From assembly GCA_041908585.1 (NCBI GenBank), contig JAYRFB010000236.1, forward strand, positions 1 to 64,000: DNA of 64,000 nucleotides, given 5' to 3'. The DNA is from CAINDZ01 sp041908585 (GTDB lineage Bacteria > Krumholzibacteriota > Krumholzibacteriia > LZORAL124-64-63). Of the stretch, positions 16,989 through 26,036 are shown one piece after another. A program made the translations under genes and the position numbers. How positions within the stretch are numbered: the stretch's first letter is position 1; every line of letters begins with the position of its first letter. The notes beneath the pieces are model-generated. The model was not told where the DNA came from. It was given only the letters and a program-made list of their open reading frames with translations, and searched no databases.

Positions 16989-17019
16989 GGCCGCCGGTCC
17001 CTTCGCGGGGCCGGCGGCC
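16989..17019. terminator. Bidirectional hairpin between subtilase and SRPBCC genes
   Basis: Stem GGCCGCCGG + TCCC (16989-17001) pairs with GGGG + CCGGCGGCC (17007-17019), 13 bp with one T-G pair, loop TTCGC. The flanking genes converge on it. No U-run. Confidence 0.7.
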
Positions 17020-17056
17020 GTTCCATCGTGACGCGGTTGTGGCCAGGCCGGCGGCG

Positions 17057-17635
17057 CTACTTGCCGGCGCCCTCGAGGTGCTGCTTCATCAGCGGCAGCA
17101 CGCGGCCCCAGGCATTGTCGAAGTAGGCGTAGGTGGCATCCCAGTCGGCACCCTCGCCGAAGCCCAGGTGGGTCAGGCGCACGCGCGTCGAGGCTTCACC
17201 CAGGGCCTCGACCTCGACGACCACCCAGGTGCGGCGCTCGCGCGTGGGCTGCGTCGGCGGCGCGTTCCAGGTGAAGCTGACCATGCGGCCGGGGATGTAG
17301 CCGAGCACCTGGCAGCCGTTGCTGCCGATCTTCCCGTCGAACAGCCACTCGTAGCGGCCGCCGATCTCCAGGTCGATGTTCGCGCGGCTGTCCGGGCCCA
17401 TCATCCCCTGCCAGGCAGCCGCGTCGGTCCACAGCGCCCAGGCGGCGGCGGCCGGCGCGGCGATCTCGACGTCCTTCGTGAACGAGCGGGGGGCCGGACC
17501 GCGGCCATCGAAGAGAGCGCTGTCGATGGGTGCGGACAGGGCGGCGGCGGGCAGCGCGACCGCCAGGGCCAGGGCCGCCAGCGCAGGGGCGGGACGACGG
17601 CGCCGCGGCGCCGGGAACTTCAGGTGAGGCCGCAT
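17057..17635 (-). CDS. Exported SRPBCC/START-fold (AHSA1-like) protein
   Basis: 192 residues from the ATG at 17635 (AAGGAAGTT upstream). A basic leader and hydrophobic segment (19-36) suggest export or a membrane anchor. The rest matches an AHSA1-type SRPBCC fold: SFTKDVEIAAPAAAAWALWTDAAAW, GGRYEWLFDGKIG, GRMVSFTWNAPP, TRVRLTHLGFGEGADWDATYAYFDNAWGRVLPLMKQHLE. These proteins have a hydrophobic ligand pocket; a secreted version is less usual. The ligand is unknown. Confidence 0.8.
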   Translation of the reverse strand: MRPHLKFPAPRRRRPAPALAALALAVALPAAALSAPIDSALFDGRGPAPRSFTKDVEIAAPAAAAWALWTDAAAWQGMMGPDSRANIDLEIGGRYEWLFDGKIGSNGCQVLGYIPGRMVSFTWNAPPTQPTRERRTWVVVEVEALGEASTRVRLTHLGFGEGADWDATYAYFDNAWGRVLPLMKQHLEGAGK

Positions 17636-17661
17636 CGGAACTTCCTTTCTGGATGGACGGT

Positions 17662-18087
17662 TCAAGACGGATCGTGCCCGCGCGGCTTCCGACCGCGCTC
17701 CTTCAGGATCAGGTACACCTGGCGGAAGGCCGCCAGCATCCCCCACAGCATCCCCGCCAGCGACGGCCACGGCTTGCCGCCGAACACGCGCTCGGCCCCC
17801 ATCCCCAGCAGGTAGCCGATGGCCGGGCCCACGAGCATCATCATCGGGATGATGGTGTAGATCCCGATGTCGCGTGCACGACGACCGGCCTCTTCCTGCG
17901 TGCGCGCACCAAGCCGAGGGAGGCCGCCCGATCCGCCGCCCCGCGCCTGCCGTTCCTGGCGCAGCCGGCGGCGAAGGTCCTCCACACGCGCCGGGTCGGG
18001 CGGCTCGGGCAGTTCGCGGCGGCCGCCGCCGGTGCCCTCATCACGGCGCTCCTCGCCGCCGTCTTCACCGCGCTCGTCACCCGTCAC
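17662..18087 (-). CDS. AtpZ/AtpI-like two-helix membrane protein
   Basis: 141 residues from the GTG at 18087, overlapping the SagB-like stop by 11 bases (coupled translation). The first 70 residues are charged and probably disordered (GDERGEDGGEERRDEG). Two membrane helices follow at 74-97 (IPMMMLVGPAIGYLLGMGAE) and 106-129 (PSLAGMLWGMLAAFRQVYLIL) with the short loop typical of AtpZ/AtpI family proteins. AtpI/AtpZ assist assembly or Mg/Ca handling of the F-type ATP synthase, but no atp gene is adjacent. The pairing with a SagB-like gene is unusual. Confidence 0.65.
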   Translation of the reverse strand: MTGDERGEDGGEERRDEGTGGGRRELPEPPDPARVEDLRRRLRQERQARGGGSGGLPRLGARTQEEAGRRARDIGIYTIIPMMMLVGPAIGYLLGMGAERVFGGKPWPSLAGMLWGMLAAFRQVYLILKERGRKPRGHDPS

Positions 18088-19861
18088 CGTCCGCTCCTTC
18101 CCTGCGCTCCGCGTACGCCGGCTCCGACTGCAGCCGCGGGTCGTCGATCGGCCCGCCCACCGTGAAATGGTAGAGGCTTTGCCAGCGGCGGTCCACCAGT
18201 CCCAGCGCGCGGTGCACCTCGTCGTCGAAGAAGCAGCCGATGCCGGTGCCGCGCAGTCCGGCCGCCTCGGCCTCCAGGTAGAGCAGCTGGCCGACGGCGC
18301 CGGTCTCCTGGAACAGGCGCGCCCAGGCGGACGGCCCCCCCTGCGCCAGGACGGGCTCGAAGCGGGCCAGCAGTCCCGCGCTGAACACGCCATCGGCGGC
18401 GATGTCCTGCGCGCAGCTTACCTGCCGCGCCGCCTCGCGCAGGTCACCCGTACCCAGGCGGTGCAGCGGCAGGGTCGGCGGGACTCCGGCCGGGCGCTCC
18501 CAGGTGAAGTCGGCGCGCAGGGCATCGCGCAGGTCCGCCTCGTGGTCCGGCGCGCGGCACAGGATGTAAAGGCCGGCGGCAAGGCCGTCGACGCGGTGCA
18601 CCAGGAGCACCAGCGACACATCCACCCGGGGGCCGACGGCGCGCAGGGCCGGGTCCGCAGCGGTCGCGGGCAGCGCGGGTATCGCGGGCGGCGCGGGCGC
18701 TGCGGGCGGCGCAGGTGTCGCGGGCGCTGCGGGCGCTGCGGACGGCGCGGACGGCGCGCGCACCGGCAACAGCGCCTGCAGCAGGCGGCAGAACGCGGGC
18801 AGGTCCAGCCCGGTGCGCCCGTCCATGGCGACGGCGCTGCGCCGGCCGCGGATCAGGGTGCCGGCGTCGAGGGGGCGATCGGGATCGCGTGCGCCGGCGC
18901 ACGTTCCGGCGCCGGCCGCATCAACGCCGGCCACCCAGACGTCCGCCGCCGGCGCAGCCACGGCCGCAGCCGCTTCGGCGACGAGCGGCCAGTCGTGGTG
19001 CGACGGGCTCAGCCGGTTGGCCACGCCCAGCCACCGCGCGGGCACGGGCGGCTTCGCCTTCAGCGCGCCGCCGGGCCAGGGCCCGGGGACGACCGCCAGC
19101 AGGGCCTCGGCGTGCTCGAATTCAGGACCCCTGTCCGGGTCCAGGCCCAGGAGCGCCGCCAGTTCCCCGGTGCCGACGCCCTCCAGCCGTCGCGCCGTCC
19201 AGCCCAGGCGCGCGGCCGCCAGGCCGATCGCGGCCAGCGCGTGGCCGGCATCGTGCTGGCAGTAGCGGAAGGCGCGCTCGCCGTACTTCCAGGCTTCGCG
19301 CCAGGGGATCGACGAGATCGCCACCAGGAACGAGTCGGCGGGCAGGCCCAGGACCGGGGCGTCGAAGCGGTTCGCGGGCCCGTCGCCCCAGCAGCCGCGC
19401 AGCTCGAGCGCGTGGTCGGCGGGCGCGTAGTGATGCACCCCGCGCGGGTCGATGAGCCAGCCCTCGGTCGGGTGCAGGTTGCCGCTCGAGGGGTTCACGC
19501 GCAGCGCCCAGCGCGAGACGACCCGGCCGTCGGGGCCGCGAACCTGCTTCCAGGCCGAGAGCGCCAGGCTGTGGAACAGCAGGTCGCCCAGCGTGGCGTC
19601 GGTCACGGGTTGCGGCGCGCCGGCCACGCGCCCCTCGCGCACCGCATCCCAGGTCGGCCCCCGGCCGGTGGCCGTCGGCGGCAGGGGCAATCGCTGCCGG
19701 GGCGCCCCGTCGTGGACGCGGAAGGGGTCCGGCTGGTTGGTCCAGTCCAGCCAGCCCAGGGAGCGGGCGTACCGTCGGACCTGGTGCTTGGTGGCCTCGT
19801 GGTAGGCCGCGATGGCCGCCATGGCAGCCTGACCGTCCGGTCCGGGGTCGTTTCCGGTCAT
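18077..19861 (-). CDS. SagB/ThcOx-type nitroreductase-fold dehydrogenase (two domains)
   Basis: 594 residues. Two nitroreductase-like halves: residues about 70-300 (SLALSAWKQV, RVNPSSGNLHPTEGWLI, YCQHDAGHALAAIGLAAARLGW) and about 330-580 (RGRRSAVAMDGRTGL, SLVLLVHRVDGLAAGLYIL, GQLLYLEAEAAGLRGTGIGCFFDDEVH). A Pro/Ala linker of about 35 residues (near 345-385) sits inside the second half. SagB-type proteins use FMN to oxidise substrates, classically azolines to azoles in peptide natural products, but no precursor peptide or cyclodehydratase gene is nearby. A role in small-molecule oxidation is therefore open. Confidence 0.8.
   Translation of the reverse strand: MTGNDPGPDGQAAMAAIAAYHEATKHQVRRYARSLGWLDWTNQPDPFRVHDGAPRQRLPLPPTATGRGPTWDAVREGRVAGAPQPVTDATLGDLLFHSLALSAWKQVRGPDGRVVSRWALRVNPSSGNLHPTEGWLIDPRGVHHYAPADHALELRGCWGDGPANRFDAPVLGLPADSFLVAISSIPWREAWKYGERAFRYCQHDAGHALAAIGLAAARLGWTARRLEGVGTGELAALLGLDPDRGPEFEHAEALLAVVPGPWPGGALKAKPPVPARWLGVANRLSPSHHDWPLVAEAAAAVAAPAADVWVAGVDAAGAGTCAGARDPDRPLDAGTLIRGRRSAVAMDGRTGLDLPAFCRLLQALLPVRAPSAPSAAPAAPATPAPPAAPAPPAIPALPATAADPALRAVGPRVDVSLVLLVHRVDGLAAGLYILCRAPDHEADLRDALRADFTWERPAGVPPTLPLHRLGTGDLREAARQVSCAQDIAADGVFSAGLLARFEPVLAQGGPSAWARLFQETGAVGQLLYLEAEAAGLRGTGIGCFFDDEVHRALGLVDRRWQSLYHFTVGGPIDDPRLQSEPAYAERREGADGDG
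18655..18765 (-). repeat. Low-complexity Ala/Pro linker repeat inside the SagB-like gene
   Basis: Imperfect tandem copies of GCGGGCGCTGCGGGCGGCGC-type units encode the alternating PAAP/APPA linker. Copy number is likely variable between strains. Confidence 0.55.
18888..18903. repeat. CGTGCGCCGGCGCACG palindrome inside the SagB-like gene
   Basis: 16-bp perfect palindrome, same core as the intergenic REP-like copies; here within coding sequence, so it may be chance in GC-rich DNA. Confidence 0.35.
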
Positions 19862-19998
19862 TCCCTGTGGCTCCTTGAGGTTGCCGGGGCGTCCCGTCGG
19901 GGGGCCTGAACCCGGGCGGAACGAGAAATAGTGTAAAACCGACGATTTTCCGGCCGATCCCGTCAGCCGTAACCGTGTCAGACCCGGGAGGGGCCTGC

Positions 19999-21984
19999 TT
20001 GTCCTCGATCGCCGACAAGGACCTGCCGTCGCCGGCCGGCGAGACGCCCGCCACGCTCGCGCCCGAGCACGCCGAGCTGCTGGCGGCGCTCGACCGCATG
20101 CTGACGGTGGGTTCGTACTACCCGCCCGGCCATGAAAAATACCGCGAGGTGGCCAAGGCCGCCCATCGTGCGGTCGCGCGCGCGGCCGGTCCGCAGGGCG
20201 TGGTGGCCATCGAGGTGAACGAGGCCGGCCTGACGATGGGCCCCTCGCTGGCGCCCGCCGACGGCCGCGAGGCCAAGCGCCTGCACAAGCTGCTGCTGCC
20301 GCTGGACATCGCCCTGCTGGAGATCGACCAGGACACGAGCGCCGAGGACCTGCACGCCGCGCTGCTCGCGCTCAAGAAGCAGCAGTCGGAGCTGGGGTCG
20401 TCGCGGGCCTACCGCGCCATCGAGGTCACCGGCCTGCCGGCGAGCGTGCGCGCGACCAGCCGCCAGCTCTACGTGAAGATGCGCCACAAGATGGTCGGCA
20501 GCGGCGGCACGCGGCCGAACGTCGACGCCTTCGACCCGAACACGATCCCCGATGCGATGCTGGTCGCCACGCCCGATGGCCAGAAGCTCGAGCGCGAGTT
20601 CCTGGCCGTGGTGCGCGGCATCATGACCGGCGCCGACCCGCAGAAACTGCAGCGGCTGCACGAGACGCCGATCGACCGCATCACGCAGGTGCTGGGCGAA
20701 TGGATCCCCGACGCGGCGATCCGCGCGATGAAGGACATCATCGACCGCCTGGCCGAGACGAACTCCGACCCGATGGTGCTCGAGGCCCTGGTGGCCCATG
20801 CCACGAAGGCGCTGGAGCTGACCGGGGACAGCGAGATGGTCGAGCTCGCGTTCCAGCGCCTGCGCGTCGAGCGCGAGGTGAAGGGCGAGTCGCGGCCCCT
20901 GCTGGAGAACCGGCCCCGGCCGCGCGGCGTCAAGCGGACGCCGGTGACCTACACCATGACGCGGGCGCAGCTGGGCGCGCTGGTCGATGCCGTCGCCGCC
21001 TCGGAGCGGCCCATCGAGGACCTCGACGCCGGGACCAACGCCGACTGCCTGGCGATCTGCTACCAGATCCTGGCGGCGGCGCCGTCGCCGGAGCTGACCG
21101 AGCAGGTTGCCGCGTTGATGGAATCGATGGTGGCCGGCGACAACTGCTCGGCGCGCGACTTGGACGCGGCACGCGATGCGCTGCGCGCGACCTTCCAGCA
21201 GGGCTGGAGCCCGCAGACGCCGGACCTGGCCCGGGCGATCCTGGCGCCGATGCGCATGGTGCGGCCGGGCAAGCTGAGCTGGCTGTGGCTGGCGGTGTGG
21301 GAGGGCCTGCTGGAGGCGGCGCACAAGGAGGCCGCCTGGCCGCTGCTGGTCAACGACCTGCTGCTGGGCATCGAGTGGGACGATCCGGCGGGCAGGCTGC
21401 AGCTCTTCGCGGAGCTGACCGACCTGGACGTCCGCGAGCGCCTGGACCTGCTGGCCCGCCTGGAGGAGCTGCCGGCGCTGCGCGGGAAGCAGGTGGATGC
21501 CCGCCTGCTGGACGCGCCGGCGCCGCTGCTGTTCCCCGTGTACCGGCTCCTGCTGCGCTCGTCGCTGAGCGAGGAGCTGGGGCCCCTGCTGGCGGCGCGC
21601 CTGGCGCGCCAGGACGCGCACCCGCTGGTGCGGCAGCTGGTGGCTTGCCTCGGGGGCTGGGACCGCTCGCACCTGCGTCTCTACCAGGCGATGCTCGAGC
21701 AGGGCGTTGCCGAACGCGTGGTGCCGGCCCTGGCCGACCAGGCCGGCCGCTACCTGCGCGGCATCGTGTCCCGGCTGGAGGACGACGAGCTGGCCGAGCC
21801 CTGGGTGCCGGGAGCCATCGAATGGCTGAGCCGCCTGCGCGTGGGCGGGGCCACGGAGGTGCTGCGCGACATCGTTGCGGAAAGGCGCTGGCTGTTCATC
21901 CCCGTCTGGCCTGCCGCCGCGCGCGACGCCGCCCGCGCGGCCCTGGAGAAGCTCGAGGGGACGCCGCAGGAGGAATCGAAGTGA
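19999..21984 (+). CDS. Large helical-repeat protein, partner of HD-GYP protein
   Basis: 661 residues from the TTG at 19999, chosen because GGGAGGGG lies 5 bases upstream; an in-frame GTG at 19975 has no such site. Residues about 30-125 (MLTVGSYYPPGHEKYREVAKAAH ... GPSLAPADGREAKRLHKLLL ... DTSAEDLHAALLALKK) resemble the N-terminus of the next protein. The rest is Leu/Ala/Glu-rich and reads as HEAT/ARM-like helical repeats (VLEALVAHATKALELTGD, LLNDLLLGIEW, HPLVRQLVACLGGWDRSH). No catalytic motif is seen. It overlaps the HD-GYP gene by 4 bases (GTGA), so the two products probably act together, perhaps as scaffold and effector. Function unknown. Confidence 0.6.
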   Translation: MSSIADKDLPSPAGETPATLAPEHAELLAALDRMLTVGSYYPPGHEKYREVAKAAHRAVARAAGPQGVVAIEVNEAGLTMGPSLAPADGREAKRLHKLLLPLDIALLEIDQDTSAEDLHAALLALKKQQSELGSSRAYRAIEVTGLPASVRATSRQLYVKMRHKMVGSGGTRPNVDAFDPNTIPDAMLVATPDGQKLEREFLAVVRGIMTGADPQKLQRLHETPIDRITQVLGEWIPDAAIRAMKDIIDRLAETNSDPMVLEALVAHATKALELTGDSEMVELAFQRLRVEREVKGESRPLLENRPRPRGVKRTPVTYTMTRAQLGALVDAVAASERPIEDLDAGTNADCLAICYQILAAAPSPELTEQVAALMESMVAGDNCSARDLDAARDALRATFQQGWSPQTPDLARAILAPMRMVRPGKLSWLWLAVWEGLLEAAHKEAAWPLLVNDLLLGIEWDDPAGRLQLFAELTDLDVRERLDLLARLEELPALRGKQVDARLLDAPAPLLFPVYRLLLRSSLSEELGPLLAARLARQDAHPLVRQLVACLGGWDRSHLRLYQAMLEQGVAERVVPALADQAGRYLRGIVSRLEDDELAEPWVPGAIEWLSRLRVGGATEVLRDIVAERRWLFIPVWPAAARDAARAALEKLEGTPQEESK

Positions 21985-23504
21985 GCGCCACCTTCAGCGA
22001 CCTGATCATCATGCTCTCGAGCGGCATCACGCAGCGCCGGCTCTACTTCGACGCGCACCCGAAGGTGCAGGCGCTGGGCCGCGACTTCGCGGCGAAACTG
22101 GATGCCCGCCTGCGCGAGTCGGAAGAGAACGCCTTCTTCTTCGGCGTGCTGAACGGCAAGTTCATCCGCGACGGCCGCTTCCTGGTGGGGCCATCCATCG
22201 CGGGGCGGAGCCTGATCGAGTTCGCCGAACGCCTCGGCTGCGGCGGCTTCCTCTTCCAGCAGCACGTGACCGCCGACGAGGTCGCCGCGTTCTTCCGCCT
22301 GGCCGCCGGCCTTCGCGAGCGCACCGGCTCGCTGGACGAATCGATGGCGATGCTGCGCGCCGAGGGCATCCGGCTGATCGAGCTGACGCCGCACTTCCGG
22401 CAGGCGGACCCGAACCGGCCGGTGGACCAGGTGGACTTCTCGACGGTGGACCCGTCGCTGATCCAGTTCGACTTCACCGAGGACGACGAGGACGGCGAGG
22501 GCGGCCTGGGCCGCTCCATCCAGAACGACCTGGCGCCGCTGCTGCCCATCTTCCAGTCGATGTACGAGACGGTGGCCAGCAACCACGCCGTGGTCGGGCG
22601 CGATGGCGAGCTGGACCTGGCGCGCACGCAATCGGTGAGCGAGCAGCTGCAGGTCCGCGCGGACCGCGAGACCATGGACATCATGAACCTGATGCGCTAC
22701 CCCGACTACGACAGCTACACGATCGGGCACTCGGTGCGCGTGTCGACGCTGGCGCTGACGGTGGGGCGCGAGATGGGCTGGCCCGAGCACCGGCTGGGCG
22801 AGCTGGCGACCGCCGGCCTGCTGCACGACCTGGGCAAGGCCAAGGTTCCCGACGAGATCCTCTACAAGCCGGGCAAGCTGGACGACGAGGAGCGGAAGCT
22901 CGCCGAGTCGCACGCCGAGATCGGCGCGCGCCTGCTGATGGGCCGCCCCGACGTGACGCCGATGGTGCTGGCCGCGGCCTGGGGCCATCACATCCGCCAG
23001 GACGGCGGCGGCTACCCGAAGATGCCCGAGTGGGCCGTGCGCAGCCCCATCGGCGGGCTGATCCAGGTCTGCGACGTGTTCGAGGCCCTGACCGCCGCGC
23101 GTCCCTACAAGAACCCGATGCCGCCGCGGCGCGCCTTCGAGATCATCTTCAAGGACCGCTCAGCCTTCCACCCCAACGCGCTCATGGCGCTGGTGCGGGC
23201 GGTGGGCCTGTATCCGCCGGGCAGCGAGGTGGTGCTCAACGACGGCAGCCGCGGCTACGTCACCGCGCGCGGCTCGAAGTGGGACAGCCCGCTGGTGCGC
23301 ATCACGAAGGACAAGACCGGCCGCCGCCTGGAACGCGACGACCAGTTCCTGATCGACCTGGCCGACAACAAGAAGCTGGAAGTGGCGGACTTCCTGTCGG
23401 TGAGCATCGACCCCGACGGCAAGCCGGTGGCCGGCGCCCCGGACGAGGCGCCGGAGGGTGACGGGAAGTCCGTCGACGAGCTGCTGACCGACGCCCGGAT
23501 CTGA
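21981..23504 (+). CDS. HD-GYP domain protein (probable c-di-GMP phosphodiesterase)
   Basis: 507 residues, GTG start at 21981 with GGAGGAA upstream. N-terminal domain at 10-112 (RLYFDAHPKVQALGRDF ... FIRDGRFLVGPSIAG ... VTADEVAAFFRLAAGL) is shared with the preceding protein. An acidic linker (164-175) follows. HD-GYP motifs are complete: GHSVRV (H250), LLHDLGK (H282-D283), H311, HH at 336-337, RQDGGGYP to 346, and DVFEALTAARPYK. A C-terminal part of about 100 residues carries GSEVVLNDGSRGYV. HD-GYP enzymes hydrolyse c-di-GMP; with no receiver or GGDEF domain, the shared N-terminal domain may be the sensor. Confidence 0.85.
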   Translation: MSATFSDLIIMLSSGITQRRLYFDAHPKVQALGRDFAAKLDARLRESEENAFFFGVLNGKFIRDGRFLVGPSIAGRSLIEFAERLGCGGFLFQQHVTADEVAAFFRLAAGLRERTGSLDESMAMLRAEGIRLIELTPHFRQADPNRPVDQVDFSTVDPSLIQFDFTEDDEDGEGGLGRSIQNDLAPLLPIFQSMYETVASNHAVVGRDGELDLARTQSVSEQLQVRADRETMDIMNLMRYPDYDSYTIGHSVRVSTLALTVGREMGWPEHRLGELATAGLLHDLGKAKVPDEILYKPGKLDDEERKLAESHAEIGARLLMGRPDVTPMVLAAAWGHHIRQDGGGYPKMPEWAVRSPIGGLIQVCDVFEALTAARPYKNPMPPRRAFEIIFKDRSAFHPNALMALVRAVGLYPPGSEVVLNDGSRGYVTARGSKWDSPLVRITKDKTGRRLERDDQFLIDLADNKKLEVADFLSVSIDPDGKPVAGAPDEAPEGDGKSVDELLTDARI

Positions 23505-23644
23505 GGATCCGGCCTCCCGCCGGCGCCTGAATGTTAATTTTCTGCAAGCGCCTCCCCGCCCGGTGGACACCGGACCCGCCTCTGTATTGAATGTAGAGTT
23601 CCACCGGCAGCGTCCGCGACACCCTTGGGCGGTGGGAGAGCCCC

Positions 23645-25147
23645 GTGCAGAACATCGCCGCCATCGACGCCGGCTCCAACGGCATCCGCATGGCCGTCGC
23701 CCGGCTGGGACCGGACGGGCGGATGCAGGTCCTCAGCGCCGCCCGCGCGCCCGTGCGCCTGGGCGCGGACGCCTTCGCCCACGGCCAGATCTCCGAACCG
23801 ACGATGCAGGCGGCCGCCGAGACGTTCGTCCGCTTCCGCAAGGCGGCGGCCGACCTCATGGTCACCCGGCTGCGGGCCGTGGCGACCAGCGCGCTGCGCG
23901 AGGCCGGCAACAGCGACGTCCTGGTCGACCTCATCGCGCGCGAGACGGGCATCAACGTCGAGGTCATCAGCGGCGAGGAGGAATCCCGCCTGATCCACCT
24001 GGCCATCGGCAAGGTCGTGGACCTGGGCAGGCGGCGCGCGATGCTGATCGACATCGGCGGCGGCAGCGTCGAGGTGACGCTCACCGAGGGCGAGAACATC
24101 GTCTCCTCCGAGAGCTACCGCATGGGCACGGTGCGGCTCCTGCAGAAGTTCGACGGCAACGGCCGGTCGTGGCAGTCGTTCAACCGCATGGTGAAGGAGT
24201 ACGCCGAGGCCACGCGCCGCCGGCTTGACCGCGAGATCGGGCGGCAGGGCATCGAGCTCTGCGTGGGAACGGGCGGCAACATCGAGGAGATGGGCGAGCT
24301 CGCGAAGCGCATCTTCCGCCGTGATTCGGCCCGACTGATCACCCAGCGGGACCTGCGGGACCTGGGCGACCTGCTGGGCGCGCTGACGCCGTCCGAGCGC
24401 GCCGCGCGCTACGACCTGCGCCCGGATCGCGCGGACGTGATCATGCCGGCGTGCGTGGTCCTGCAGAGCCTGGTGAAGACGGCCGGCGTGCGCGAGGTGC
24501 TGATCCCGGGCGTCGGGCTCAAGGATGGCGTCCTGTGGGACCTGGCCGCGCAGGCCGACCCGCGGCCGCCGCGACGCGAGCAGGTGTGGTCGTCGGCGGT
24601 TCACCTGGGCGGGAAGTACGCGCTCGACGCCGAGCACGGCGGCATCGTCGCCGACCTGGCCACGCAGATCTTCGACCAGACGACGACGCTCCACGGCCTG
24701 GGCGCCGAGGAACGCCTGGTGCTGGAGGTCGCGGCGCTGCTCCACGACATCGGCTACTTCGTCAACGCCATCGACCATGACCGCCACGGGCACTACCTGC
24801 TGCACAACAGCTTCCTGTTCGGGCTCTCGGAGTCCCAGCAGGCGGTGGTGGCGAACATCGTGCGCTACCACCGCAAGACGGCCCCCACCCTGGAGCACGG
24901 CCACTTCAAGGCGCTGGCGCCCCGCGACCGCGTCATGGTCAACAAGCTGTGCGCCCTGCTGCGGCTGGCCGACGGCATCGACACCGGCCATGCCGGGCGC
25001 GTGCGGCGCGTCGGGCTGACCGGCGCCCGCTCGCGCTGGACGTTGACGCTGGAGGGCGAGGGCGACCTGGCCCTGGAGAAGTGGACGCTGACCAAGCGAC
25101 GCGCGCTGTTCCAGGACGTCTTCGGCGTCGAACTGGCGATCGCATGA
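23645..25147 (+). CDS. ppx: Exopolyphosphatase / pppGpp phosphohydrolase (Ppx/GppA)
   Basis: 500 residues, GTG start at 23645 with GGGAGAG upstream. ASKHA-fold motifs: AAIDAGSNGIRMAV (7-18), ATSALREAGNS (80-90), SGEEESRLI (109-117), IDIGGGSVEV (135-144), GTGGNIEEM. The C-terminal region has an HD-type domain (LLHDIGYFVN, about 366; RLADGIDTGH). The enzyme cuts phosphate from the ends of polyphosphate and may also act on pppGpp. It is followed 10 bases later by the CHAD gene and then ppk1, giving breakdown, binding and synthesis of polyphosphate in one operon. Confidence 0.93.
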   Translation: MQNIAAIDAGSNGIRMAVARLGPDGRMQVLSAARAPVRLGADAFAHGQISEPTMQAAAETFVRFRKAAADLMVTRLRAVATSALREAGNSDVLVDLIARETGINVEVISGEEESRLIHLAIGKVVDLGRRRAMLIDIGGGSVEVTLTEGENIVSSESYRMGTVRLLQKFDGNGRSWQSFNRMVKEYAEATRRRLDREIGRQGIELCVGTGGNIEEMGELAKRIFRRDSARLITQRDLRDLGDLLGALTPSERAARYDLRPDRADVIMPACVVLQSLVKTAGVREVLIPGVGLKDGVLWDLAAQADPRPPRREQVWSSAVHLGGKYALDAEHGGIVADLATQIFDQTTTLHGLGAEERLVLEVAALLHDIGYFVNAIDHDRHGHYLLHNSFLFGLSESQQAVVANIVRYHRKTAPTLEHGHFKALAPRDRVMVNKLCALLRLADGIDTGHAGRVRRVGLTGARSRWTLTLEGEGDLALEKWTLTKRRALFQDVFGVELAIA

Positions 25148-25157
25148 GGCGGGCGTG

Positions 25158-26036
25158 ATGGAGGCGGCGCAGCTCTTCCTGGACGCCTTCGACCGGCGCC
25201 GCGAGAACTTCCTGGTGCGCCTGAAGGCGTGCCGCGAGGACTTCTCCGAGGCATCGGTGCACGACCTGCGCGTGGCCGCACGGCGCCTGATCGCGTTCGT
25301 GGAGGTGGCCGGGCTGCTGGAAGGTCGCGGGAAGCCGTCGCGGGCGCGAAGGCAGCTGAAGGATCTCATCGACGGCTTCGACGAGCTGCGCGACACGCAG
25401 GTCATGCAGGCCAGCCTGGACGAGCACCTGCGCGAGGAGCCGTCGCTGGTGGCGCTGCGCGAGCACCTGCTGGCGCAGGAGCAGGAGCTGCTGCGGGGCG
25501 CGCGGCGCGCGGCGCGCAGCTTCGGGACGAGGCAGCTCAAGGACCGCCTGAAGCGGCTGCGCGCGCGGCTGGCGGAGCAGCTGCGGTCGCCCGACCCGGA
25601 CCTGGACCCGTTCGCGCCGGTCGACGAGGCGTACGCGCGCGTCGTCAGCCGTGACGCCGCCGCCGATCCCCAGGACACGGCAACCATCCACCGCGTGCGG
25701 CTGGCCTTCAAGAAGTTCCGCTATCGCTTCGAGATCGTGCAGCCCGCCGTTCCGGCGCTGCCGCCGGACCACGCCGCGCGCCTGCACACCTACCAGACGC
25801 TGGTGGGCCGGGTCCAGGACGCCGAGACATTCCTCGGGCTGGCCCGCGACTGCGCCGCCGGCAATCCCGGCTTCGAGTCCGCGGCGGCGCTGGCCTTCTA
25901 CACCCGCCTGCGCGCCGAGGCCCTCGACGAGTGGCTGGCCAGCCGCGCGGCGCTGTCCGGGTTCTGGCGGGCGGAACCTGCCGCGCCGTTCCCCTGGCTG
26001 GCCGCGCGACCGCGGCGCCGGGAGACCCGCCCATGA
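25158..26036 (+). CDS. CHAD domain protein
   Basis: 292 residues from the ATG at 25158 (an adjacent GTG at 25155 is also possible). CHAD signature: VHDLRVAARRLIAFVEVAGLL, LIDGFDELRDTQVM and, in the second half, IHRVRLAFKKFRYRFEIV. These are two helical halves each with a conserved His and basic residues. CHAD domains bind polyphosphate through positive surface patches. The place between ppx and ppk1 fits: it probably docks these proteins or granules to polyphosphate. The stop overlaps the ppk1 start (ATGA). Confidence 0.92.
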   Translation: MEAAQLFLDAFDRRRENFLVRLKACREDFSEASVHDLRVAARRLIAFVEVAGLLEGRGKPSRARRQLKDLIDGFDELRDTQVMQASLDEHLREEPSLVALREHLLAQEQELLRGARRAARSFGTRQLKDRLKRLRARLAEQLRSPDPDLDPFAPVDEAYARVVSRDAAADPQDTATIHRVRLAFKKFRYRFEIVQPAVPALPPDHAARLHTYQTLVGRVQDAETFLGLARDCAAGNPGFESAAALAFYTRLRAEALDEWLASRAALSGFWRAEPAAPFPWLAARPRRRETRP

